Below, one piece after another: positions 1-7,356 of a stretch of 64,000 nt of DNA (the stretch's first letter is position 1; each line of letters starts with the position of its first letter). This DNA comes from Streptomyces cinnamoneus (lineage in GTDB: Bacteria; Actinomycetota; Actinomycetes; Streptomycetales; Streptomycetaceae). The notes beneath the pieces are model-generated. The model was not told where the DNA came from and did not search any database. It worked only from the letters and a program-made list of their open reading frames with translations. Location of the stretch: assembly GCF_002939475.1 (NCBI RefSeq), contig NZ_PKFQ01000001.1, forward strand, positions 1-64,000, in the 5' to 3' direction. A program made the position numbers and the translations under genes.

Positions 1-124
1 TTATTTCTTGTATGTATAGTTATATAGTTTAGATTTCGTGCTTTTTTTATTATATCAAGAAAAACAGAAAACGGCATACGAGATTGGGCAGTGACGGGGG
101 TTCAAACGGTGCCCTTCCCACTCC
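1..124. other. Sequencing adapter and junk at contig end (artefact)
   Basis: Bases 61-84 match the 24-base Illumina P7 primer at 21 positions, including an uninterrupted ACGGCATACGAGAT. A six-base index-like stretch (tgggca, 85-90) follows, then from 91 a degraded copy of the TruSeq read-2 adapter: GTGAC, then ttca, then acg, then cttcc in the right order and spacing. Bases 1-60 are very AT-rich, unlike the rest, and may be further adapter, for example nanopore leader; that part is a guess. True biological sequence starts at about 125, so small open frames here should be ignored. Confidence 0.92.
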
Positions 125-450
125 CCCGCGGAGCGGGTACCACATCGCTGCGCGATGTGCAAGCGGGGCGGTCGCTGCGCTCCCTTGCCCGCGCGGTGCG
201 CGGGCGGTCCCCTCCGCTGCGCTCCAGGGACCAGTGGGCCGGCCCGCGATGCGGGACCGGGGCGGGGGCAGCCGCGATGCGGCCAGCCCCCGACGACTGC
301 CGGGGTGTCAGTTGCGGCCTGTGGGGCCTCCAGTGAGTGGGGCTCGGGCACTGCGTGCCCGAGGTGGCGGGTCCGCTGCGCTCCCCCGCTTGACGGTCCT
401 TCCGGCTGCGCCTCCAGAACCATCAGGGCCCGCTGGCGCGGGCCGGGCTG
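125..450. repeat. Streptomyces telomere with terminal palindromes
   Basis: The sequence opens with the canonical Streptomyces telomere: palindrome I at 125-137 (CCCGC-GGA-GCGGG), then palindrome II at 141-159 (CACATCGC-TGC-GCGATGTG). Further inverted repeats follow: 187-205 (GCCCGCGC/GCGCGGGC), about 239-260 (CCGGCCCGC-GAT-GCGGGACCGG), about 267-292, and a CTCGGGCAC-TGC-GTGCCCGAG hairpin near 346-366. Short GC-rich loops closed by sheared purine pairs are typical. In the family, these fold in the 3' overhang left after replication and are patched by the terminal protein Tpg with Tap and telomere helicases. The adapter joins exactly at the expected first base, so the end looks complete. Confidence 0.93.
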
Positions 451-598
451 GCTAGGGAGGGGTGGGGGTCGCTCGTTCGTGTCGGGTTCTAGTGTAGCGG
501 GTGCATCAGGATGATGCAGCATGTACCGTTGGCGAAAACACGAGACACCCCCCAACCACCCGGGAACCTCCCCGGAATTCCGAGAGGAACGACCGCAG

Positions 599-1288
599 AT
601 GACCGGTCACCACGAATCTACCGGACCTGATCCCGCGCTGAGCAGCGATTCTGTGCGCCGGGTGACGCAGTACCAGACGGCGGGCGTGAACGCCCGGTTG
701 AAGGTGTTCGCGCTCCTGGAGGCGCAGGGCGTGCCCAAGAGCGAGGCGGACGACCTGGTGGCCGCGCTGGAGGCCGGGGCGGTCGCCGGGGCGCAGTGCC
801 AGGTGGTGGAGCTGGACGGCATGGCGCCGGCCTCTCGGGGCGCGCTGTTCTCGGACGGCTGGGATGACGGCGTGAGGGCCGTGAGCGAGGCCCTGGTGGG
901 CATCGCGGACCGGGAGTGGTCCCAGCGCGGCGGCCGGGCGTCCGGGGCCGCTGAACTGGCCGTACACATCGCGGACGTGAGACAGCGTGAGCGGGCCGAC
1001 CTCGTCCGGCTGGAGAGGTTCGTCCGGGAGTCCGTGCTGTCGCGCACCCACCCGCACACCACGGCGCGCCGCCGGGCGCTGGAGGCGCTGGGCGAGGCCG
1101 GCGGTCTGTGCACCGCGCGCACGAGGAACACCGACGGGGACGTCATCGTCTGCACGCTCGATGCCGGTCACTACGACCCGGACAACAAGCCGCCCTTCAA
1201 GAACGGAAAGCCCGGCGGCTGGCACAAGGCGGACGCGTCGATCTGGAACGACCTGAGCGCGGCCTGCACTCCGGACGCGGCCCTCTGA
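599..1288 (+). CDS. Subtelomeric hypothetical protein
   Basis: This is the first gene inside the telomere, 229 residues. I chose ATG 599 because AGAGGAAC lies just upstream; an in-frame start at 521 would add 26 residues without a clear ribosome site. The protein is charged and largely helical, with no membrane segment and no motif I recognise. The tail has two cysteines in a C-x-A-R-T-R-N-T-D-G-D-V-I-V-C arrangement and a short HYDPDNKPPF stretch. It lies 35 bases before the telomeric helicase and may be co-transcribed with it. Function unknown; position suggests a telomere-linked role, which is inference only. Confidence 0.7.
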   Translation: MTGHHESTGPDPALSSDSVRRVTQYQTAGVNARLKVFALLEAQGVPKSEADDLVAALEAGAVAGAQCQVVELDGMAPASRGALFSDGWDDGVRAVSEALVGIADREWSQRGGRASGAAELAVHIADVRQRERADLVRLERFVRESVLSRTHPHTTARRRALEALGEAGGLCTARTRNTDGDVIVCTLDAGHYDPDNKPPFKNGKPGGWHKADASIWNDLSAACTPDAAL

Positions 1289-1323
1289 AAGACCACAGGG
1301 ATAAAAATCGGGGAGGGCTAGAA

Positions 1324-3993
1324 ATGTTTTTGGTTCCACTCAAGGAACACCAGGTCGACCAGAAATTGAGCTTTCGTAGCTGGGTCGGATTTCCTGCAAG
1401 ATCGCCTGTTCCTCCGGAGGGGGCGCGTGCCATGGGGGTGTCCGCGACCGGGTCCGGTAAGACGATCACCACCGCTGCGTGCGCTCTGGAGTACTTCCCG
1501 GGCGGGCGGATTTTGGTGATGGTGCCCACGCTGGACCTGATCGTGCAGAGTGCCCAGTCCTGGCGGCGGGTCGGGCACCGCGCGCCGATGGTCGCGGTCT
1601 GCTCCGTGGACAAGGACGAGGTCCTGGAGCAGCTCGGAGTGCGCACCACCACCAACCCGATCCAGCTCGCCCTATGGGCCGGGGCCGGGCCCGTGGTCGT
1701 GTTCGCCACCTACGCCTCTCTCGTGGACCGCGAGGACCCCACCGACGTCACTGGTCGCCGGACCGTCCCTGGGCCGCTGGAATCGGCTCTGGCGGGCGGG
1801 GAGCGGCTGTATGGGCAGCGGATGGCTCCGTTCGACCTGGCCATTCTGGACGAGGGGCACATGACCGCGGGGGACATGGGACGGCCGTGGGCGGCGATCC
1901 ACGACAACAGCCGGATCCCCGTCGACTTCCGGCTCTACCTGACCGCCACCCCGAGGATTCTCGCCGCGCCCCGGCCGCAGCGGGGCCGGGATGGCAAGGA
2001 GGTGGTGATCGCGTCGATGGAGGACGACTCCAGCACGTACGGCACCCGGATTTTTGATCTTGGGCTGGCGGAGGCGGTGGAACGATCGATCCTCGCGGGG
2101 TTCGAGATCGACGTGCTGGAGATCCGCGACCCGGACCCGATCCTGGGCTTGTCGGAGGACGCCCTGCGTGGCCGGCGCATGGCCCTGCTCCAGGCGGCGC
2201 TGCTGGAGCATGCGGCGCAGCAGAATCTGCACACCACCATGGTGTTCCACCAGCGGGTGGAAGAAGCCGCGGCGTTCGCCGAGCAGATGCCGCGCACGGC
2301 CGCCGAGCTGTACACCGCCGAGGCCTCCGCGGCGGCGCTGGCCGGGGCGGAGGCGCTGCCCGCGTCGTCGATCGACGCTGAGCTGTACGAGCTGGAGGAG
2401 GGCCGTCACGTGCCTGCGGACCGGGTATGGGCGGACTGGCTGTGCGGGGACCATCCCATCGCGCACCGGCGTGCGGTGATCCACCGGTTCGCCAACGGCA
2501 TCGACGCCCAGAACCGGCGGGTGCACCGGGCGTTCCTGTCCTCCGTACGCGCCCTCGGAGTCGGGGTCGACATCACCGGACTGCGCGGAGTCGAGGCGGT
2601 GTGCATCGTCGGCTCGCGCAGCTCCCAGGTCGACGTCGTCCAGAACATCGGACGCGCCCTGCGCCCCAACCCCGACGGCACGACCAAGACCGCCCGGATC
2701 ATCATCCCCGTCTTCCTCCAGCCCGGCGAGGACCCGAAGGACATGATCGCCTCGGCCAGCTACCAACCCCTGGTCGACATCCTCCAAGCCCTGCGCTCGC
2801 ACTCAGAACGCATGGTCGACCAGCTCGCCTCCCGCGCCCTGACCCGCGGCGCCGAACGGCGGCGCATCCACGTCCGGCCCGCCCCCGCGGCCGGCCCGGA
2901 GAACGGGGACATGCCCGAGGAGACCAACCAGACGCAGCAGGAGGTCGACCGGGTCACCTCGATCGTGGTCAACTTCGCCTCCCCCCGCGACGCCGCCGAC
3001 ATCGCCGCCCTCACCCGCTGCCGTGTCATCCGGCCCGAGTCCCTGGTCTGGCTGGAGGGCTACCAGGCCCTGGTCCGGTGGCGTACCGAGAACGGGATCA
3101 CCGGCCTGTACGCCGTCCCATACGACGTCGAGACCGAGGTCGGCATGACGAAGGACTACCCCCTGGGCCGGTGGGTGCACCAGCAGCGCCGCGCCCAGCG
3201 CACAGGCGAACTCGACCCCCACCGCAAAGAGCTCCTCGACGACGCCGGGATGGTGTGGGAACCCGGCGACGAAGCGTGGGAGAACAAACTCGCCGCCTTC
3301 CGGGCCTACCGGCGAGCCACCGGGCACCTCGCGCCCCGGCAGGACGCCGTCTGGGGCGAGGGCGAGGCGATGGTGCCCATCGGGCAGCACCTGGCCAACC
3401 TCCGGCGGAAGGGGCAGAAGAACGGTCTGGGCAAGGACCCGGAGCGAGCGGCGGTGCGTGCCGCGCAGTTGGCGGCGATCGACCCGGACTGGAACTGCCC
3501 CTGGCCGCTCGACTGGCAGCGGCACTGCCGCGTCCTCGCCGACCTCGTCGACGCCGACGGCCACCTGCCCGACATCCAGCCCGGCGTGCTCTTCGAAGGC
3601 GACGACATCGGACGATGGCTCACGCGGCAAAGAGAAGCGAGCACCTGGACACAACTCTCCGCCGAACAGCAGGAACGGCTGACAAGGCTGGGCGTGCAGC
3701 CCACTGAAGCCCCGTCTCCTGCCCCGGCGGCAACGCCTGCGGCGAAGGGGCCGGGCAAAACGCAGCAGGCGTTCCAGCGCGGACTGGCGGCCCTCACCCA
3801 GTGGGTAGAGCGGGAGGGTGCCCACCGGCCGGTACCCCGTAGCCACGCTGAGGAGATCGCGGTTGACGGCGAGACGGAGCCGGTGGTCGTCAAGCTAGGC
3901 GTGTGGGTATCGAACACCCGCGCGAGGCGGGACAGGCTCACCGCGGAGCAGCTGGACGCGCTACGGGGGCTTGGCATGGAATGGGCGGCGTAG
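1324..3993 (+). CDS. Telomere-type DEAH helicase with C-terminal helicase-associated domains
   Basis: An 889-residue superfamily 2 helicase of the type found next to Streptomyces telomeres (TtrA-like). ATG 1324 follows GGGGAGGG. Visible motifs: a Q-like LKEHQVDQ start, Walker A ATGSGKT (41-47), a DEAH-box variant DEGH (176-179), LTATP (206-210), and motif VI QNIGRALR from residue 440. Residues from about 650 carry helicase-associated (HA) type segments rich in W, such as WNCPWPLDWQRH. Known relatives are implicated in conjugal transfer or maintenance of linear ends. It is transcribed straight into the transposition genes, 16 bases ahead of the next start. A second, truncated copy of its 3' end lies at 11801-12172 (about 80 percent identical by eye). 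Confidence 0.9.
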   Translation: MFLVPLKEHQVDQKLSFRSWVGFPARSPVPPEGARAMGVSATGSGKTITTAACALEYFPGGRILVMVPTLDLIVQSAQSWRRVGHRAPMVAVCSVDKDEVLEQLGVRTTTNPIQLALWAGAGPVVVFATYASLVDREDPTDVTGRRTVPGPLESALAGGERLYGQRMAPFDLAILDEGHMTAGDMGRPWAAIHDNSRIPVDFRLYLTATPRILAAPRPQRGRDGKEVVIASMEDDSSTYGTRIFDLGLAEAVERSILAGFEIDVLEIRDPDPILGLSEDALRGRRMALLQAALLEHAAQQNLHTTMVFHQRVEEAAAFAEQMPRTAAELYTAEASAAALAGAEALPASSIDAELYELEEGRHVPADRVWADWLCGDHPIAHRRAVIHRFANGIDAQNRRVHRAFLSSVRALGVGVDITGLRGVEAVCIVGSRSSQVDVVQNIGRALRPNPDGTTKTARIIIPVFLQPGEDPKDMIASASYQPLVDILQALRSHSERMVDQLASRALTRGAERRRIHVRPAPAAGPENGDMPEETNQTQQEVDRVTSIVVNFASPRDAADIAALTRCRVIRPESLVWLEGYQALVRWRTENGITGLYAVPYDVETEVGMTKDYPLGRWVHQQRRAQRTGELDPHRKELLDDAGMVWEPGDEAWENKLAAFRAYRRATGHLAPRQDAVWGEGEAMVPIGQHLANLRRKGQKNGLGKDPERAAVRAAQLAAIDPDWNCPWPLDWQRHCRVLADLVDADGHLPDIQPGVLFEGDDIGRWLTRQREASTWTQLSAEQQERLTRLGVQPTEAPSPAPAATPAAKGPGKTQQAFQRGLAALTQWVEREGAHRPVPRSHAEEIAVDGETEPVVVKLGVWVSNTRARRDRLTAEQLDALRGLGMEWAA

Positions 3994-4009
3994 GGGCAGT
4001 GGGAGGCCT

Positions 4010-6400
4010 GTGCCGGTCGCGCATGCCAGTGAAGCTGTGGAGTGGCAGGTGACGGATCCGTTTTCCCCGTGGCCGGTGGCCGGGGTCGTCCGGCTGGCCC
4101 CGCTGGCAGGTGAAACGACGATGTCATTCGTGAACCGGCTGGCCGCTCGCTACAACGTCACCGTGACGGGCTTGTTGTCTGCGATGGCGGGCCCTGGCGT
4201 GCGTGGTGTCTGGGGAAAGGGCTGTCTCGTCGGCGAGGTGTTCCTGGCGCCCGCGGTGCGGCGGCGGCTGGCCTCCCTCTGCCAGGTGCCGGAGTCGCAT
4301 CTGTCCCGCGCGCTGCCTTCCTGGGATGAGGGCGCTGACGCGAAGGCGAACGGTGACCAGCCGAACGTGCGCTTCGCCTCCGGCAGCACAGTTCCTGCCG
4401 TCATGCTGGGATGCCGACTGTGTACGGCGGCCCGGACAGGCGCTCCGTGTTCTGCTCGTCTGTACTCCGCCCTGCGTCCAAGGATCTGCATCAGGCACCA
4501 GTGCTGGTCCCTCGACTCACTGGCGCTGGACAGAGTCACGCTGGTCGAAGGCCAGGTGGGCCTCGCCGGGGTACCGGAGGTGATCCGTGCGCACCAGCGC
4601 CTTCTGCCGCTGCTGCGCCGTAGGGGCTCGTGCGAGAACGCTTTTGCCGTGGCCCAGGCGGTCGTTGCCTCCTGGTGGGATGCGCACTGGCGGGACGAGG
4701 TGCTCTGGCCGGCACGTCTTGGCCGTGTCTGTGCCGATCTCCCCGAGGGTGAGGTAGCGGTGCTCGCCCGGGACGTGGTGACGTATCCGGAGGCTGTCGC
4801 GGTCACGACGGTTCTTTCTGACCGGTTGTGGCGACAACGCATCTTGGAGGACACACACGGTCAGATGCCGCACACGCTGGCCGAGGTTCCCCGTCTGCTG
4901 ACCGAGCTGGCTCGCTGTCTGGGCCGCCCGTGGCTGGTGGAGCAGCTTGCTTCCTCCAGCGCAGGAGCCTTGTTCGCCTGGGTTCGGGCGTGTGTGCGTC
5001 GGGAGCGCGGAGCAGTGCCCGAGGAAGACGTGTGGGCGGTTCCGGTCGCGCACCGGCCTCGTGGGCTTGCGGCGCAGGTGCGGGAGCTGCGCCTCAAGCA
5101 CGTCGGCAGTGCTCCGGTGGGAGGAAGGCCGTCCCGTGCAGAGCAGGCGTATCAGGTCGGCTTGGCACACGCCCGTTCCTACGCGGCGCGTCACGGGCAT
5201 CTCGCTGTTCCCAAGTACGGCCGTCACGAGGGATTTGCTCTGGGGCCGTGGCTGGCCAATCAGAGAACCGGAGTAGCAGCACTCCCCATAGAGCGGGCAC
5301 AGGCGTTGCATCGCATCGATCCCTGGTGGAATGGTCCCTGGCCCATCTCCTGGCGACGGATGTACCACCGCGCCCTGGTACACGTTCAAAAGCATGGCCT
5401 CGTCGACGCCACAGCGGGATTCCCTGGCACCAGTCTCGCCTTGGGCGAGTGGCTCCATGAGCAGTGTTCCCGGTACGACGACCTCCACGTGGGCCAGCAA
5501 CGCCTGCTCGCAGATCTCGGGATCCGGCCCGCGCACGCCCGCTCAGCACACCCTCGCCGCAAAAGCCTGGCTCTGGCCTTCGCGGCCGGCCTGGACTACG
5601 CCCGAGCCTTTGCCGCCGTCCACGGCCACCTCGCCACGTCCAAGAGCACGCGGCAGGACGGTTTTCCTCTTGGGCAGTGGCTGATGAGCCAACGCAGCCG
5701 GGCCCGTATGGCGGAGAAGGAAACCGACCGGAGCCGTGCACTGTCCGCCATCGACCCATGGTGGAACCCGCCGTGGCCCATGGCATGGCAACGCGCCTAC
5801 CACCACGCCCGCAAGCAGTGCGGCAGCAATCAGCTGCTGGTGCCGGGGGATGGCTTCGCCGGGGTGGGGGCGGCTGCCGCATTATGGCTGTACGCGCAGC
5901 GCGCGCTGTTCGAAGAGCTCGACCCCCGCCAGCGAGATCTACTGCGGGAGATCGGCATCACCGCCGGGGACGCACAAGCCAGGCAGACCTCGCGGTTCTA
6001 CCCCACCGGCGCCCGGATCGACTTCGCCGTGGGCTTGGCTCATGCCCGGGACTACGCCGGCGTTCACGGCCACCTGGCGCTGCCGCACCCCGTTCAGCAC
6101 AACGGATTCCCTCTGGGCAGGTGGCTCGCCAGCAAACGCGGAGAGGCCCGAGCCCACGCGCGCCGCACACCGGCTCCATGGCCAGGCATGCAGGCCCTCG
6201 CCGCTCTGGATCCGTGGTGGCTGCCTCCGTGGGCGTTCGCCTGGCAGCGCGACTACCACCGTCTGCGCCTCCTGTTCGCTGCCGGCCTCGAACCGCCGCC
6301 CAAGTTGTGCTCCTGGTTCAGTGAGCAGCTCGCTCAACGCCAGACCCTGTTGCCCAGCCAGCAGCGGCTCCTGCAGGAACTGAAGGATCTCCCGGTCTGA
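4010..6400 (+). CDS. TniQ-like protein fused to helicase-associated (HA) repeats
   Basis: About 796 residues. The N-terminal third is TniQ-like: RLAPLAGETTMSFVNRLA near residue 28, then a zinc-finger pattern CRLC ... ICIRHQC. From about residue 376 come HA-type repeats (GLAHARSYAARHGHLAVP, then F-x-LG-x-WL-x-x-QR), recurring near 525 and 665, each followed by a DPWWNPPWPMAWQR-like block as in the neighbouring helicase. TniQ proteins choose the target site in Tn7/Tn5053-like transposition; HA domains are probable DNA-binding modules of telomeric helicases. The fusion suggests a target selector that reads the same DNA as the helicase. GTG 4010 has GGGAGG upstream; TTG 3971, overlapping the helicase, is an alternative. 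Confidence 0.82.
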   Translation: MPVAHASEAVEWQVTDPFSPWPVAGVVRLAPLAGETTMSFVNRLAARYNVTVTGLLSAMAGPGVRGVWGKGCLVGEVFLAPAVRRRLASLCQVPESHLSRALPSWDEGADAKANGDQPNVRFASGSTVPAVMLGCRLCTAARTGAPCSARLYSALRPRICIRHQCWSLDSLALDRVTLVEGQVGLAGVPEVIRAHQRLLPLLRRRGSCENAFAVAQAVVASWWDAHWRDEVLWPARLGRVCADLPEGEVAVLARDVVTYPEAVAVTTVLSDRLWRQRILEDTHGQMPHTLAEVPRLLTELARCLGRPWLVEQLASSSAGALFAWVRACVRRERGAVPEEDVWAVPVAHRPRGLAAQVRELRLKHVGSAPVGGRPSRAEQAYQVGLAHARSYAARHGHLAVPKYGRHEGFALGPWLANQRTGVAALPIERAQALHRIDPWWNGPWPISWRRMYHRALVHVQKHGLVDATAGFPGTSLALGEWLHEQCSRYDDLHVGQQRLLADLGIRPAHARSAHPRRKSLALAFAAGLDYARAFAAVHGHLATSKSTRQDGFPLGQWLMSQRSRARMAEKETDRSRALSAIDPWWNPPWPMAWQRAYHHARKQCGSNQLLVPGDGFAGVGAAAALWLYAQRALFEELDPRQRDLLREIGITAGDAQARQTSRFYPTGARIDFAVGLAHARDYAGVHGHLALPHPVQHNGFPLGRWLASKRGEARAHARRTPAPWPGMQALAALDPWWLPPWAFAWQRDYHRLRLLFAAGLEPPPKLCSWFSEQLAQRQTLLPSQQRLLQELKDLPV

Positions 6401-6405
6401 CCACG

Positions 6406-7356
6406 GTGCGGCACGGTATCGCGGCCGCCGTTCACCCGTTCGGGGGGCGGATCCGGATCACGGCGTTCAGCAGCCCGTCATGGACTTGGCTGTTGAGCGT
6501 GGAGGGGCACGAGCACAGCAGGCGGGTGCAGCAGGCTGCCGCAGGGGGCGACGGTGCGGGAATCGAGGCCGCGTTCGTCACGGCCGCCGAGCGGTTGACG
6601 CAGTTGCCGTGGGATCAGGCGGCGGCGTCGGTGCGGTTCGAGGACGTCGCGCCGGTATCCGCGTTTCCGGTCGTTCCGGGCCGCCGGTGGGGGCCGGGCT
6701 GGTGGTGGTCGGCGACCACTGGACGGCATGTCGTACACGGTTCGGCTGTAATGCGCACCCAGCTGATGGTGCTGGACCGGAATCCGGACGTGACCGGCCT
6801 GGCCGCCCGTCCGGTACGGCTGCTGTGGCGGGATACCGACGGGCGGGTGCGCTCGTGGGTGCCTCAGCTGTTCGCCCGGTACGCCGACGGCACGGGTCTG
6901 CTCGCCGACTGCCCCTCCAGTCCGGCCGTCGGTGGAGACGGGGCGCAGCGGGCGCGGATGGTCCTGGAGGCGGCGTGCGCGCGCGTGGGCTGGTCATATC
7001 GGCGCCTCGAGCCGCCTCCCCCGGTGGTGGCGGCGAACCTGCGATGGCTGGCCGGCTACCGCCACCCCCGTTATCAGGGCCCGCCCGGGCTGCGGGCCGC
7101 GTTGGCTGAGGCGTTCGTCGGGCTCCGGCCGTTGGCCGACGGTGCAGCCGCGGTGGGTGATCCTCTGCAAGTACTGCCGGCTGTCTATCACGCGCTGTGG
7201 TGCGGGCATCTGACGACGCCTCTTGATGAGCCGCTGCACGAGGAGACGCTGGTCTGCGCTGACGCAGAACGTGGTGGTAGGGGGGCGTCGAAGAGCGTGT
7301 GGGCGCCGGGGGGCGGCCGAGGAAGGGGTGAGCGCAGTGGGCGGCACACACGGTAA
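6406..7356 (+). CDS. tnsA: TnsA-like transposase endonuclease subunit, catalytic residues substituted
   Basis: A 316-residue member of the TnsA-like family of Streptomyces. The core reads VLDRNPDVTGLAARPVRLLW, then RSWVPQLFARYADGTGLLADC, and later NLRWLAGYRHPRY and VGDPLQVLPAVYHALW, all family signatures. TnsA normally cuts the 5' strand at transposon ends. The expected glutamate of the S-x-x-E-R motif is Met here (SAVMR), the PDF/PDW aspartate is Gln (PQLF), and the basic residue after the third strand is Pro (ADCPS). By eye all three catalytic positions are lost, so the protein may be only structural. It starts five bases after the TniQ-HA gene and overlaps tnsB. Confidence 0.78.
   Translation: MRHGIAAAVHPFGGRIRITAFSSPSWTWLLSVEGHEHSRRVQQAAAGGDGAGIEAAFVTAAERLTQLPWDQAAASVRFEDVAPVSAFPVVPGRRWGPGWWWSATTGRHVVHGSAVMRTQLMVLDRNPDVTGLAARPVRLLWRDTDGRVRSWVPQLFARYADGTGLLADCPSSPAVGGDGAQRARMVLEAACARVGWSYRRLEPPPPVVAANLRWLAGYRHPRYQGPPGLRAALAEAFVGLRPLADGAAAVGDPLQVLPAVYHALWCGHLTTPLDEPLHEETLVCADAERGGRGASKSVWAPGGGRGRGERSGRHTR

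Noticed and set aside
55..514. Open frames of 80-166 codons within the first 550 bases
   Set aside because: They lie in adapter and telomere palindromes; composition follows the hairpins, not a protein.
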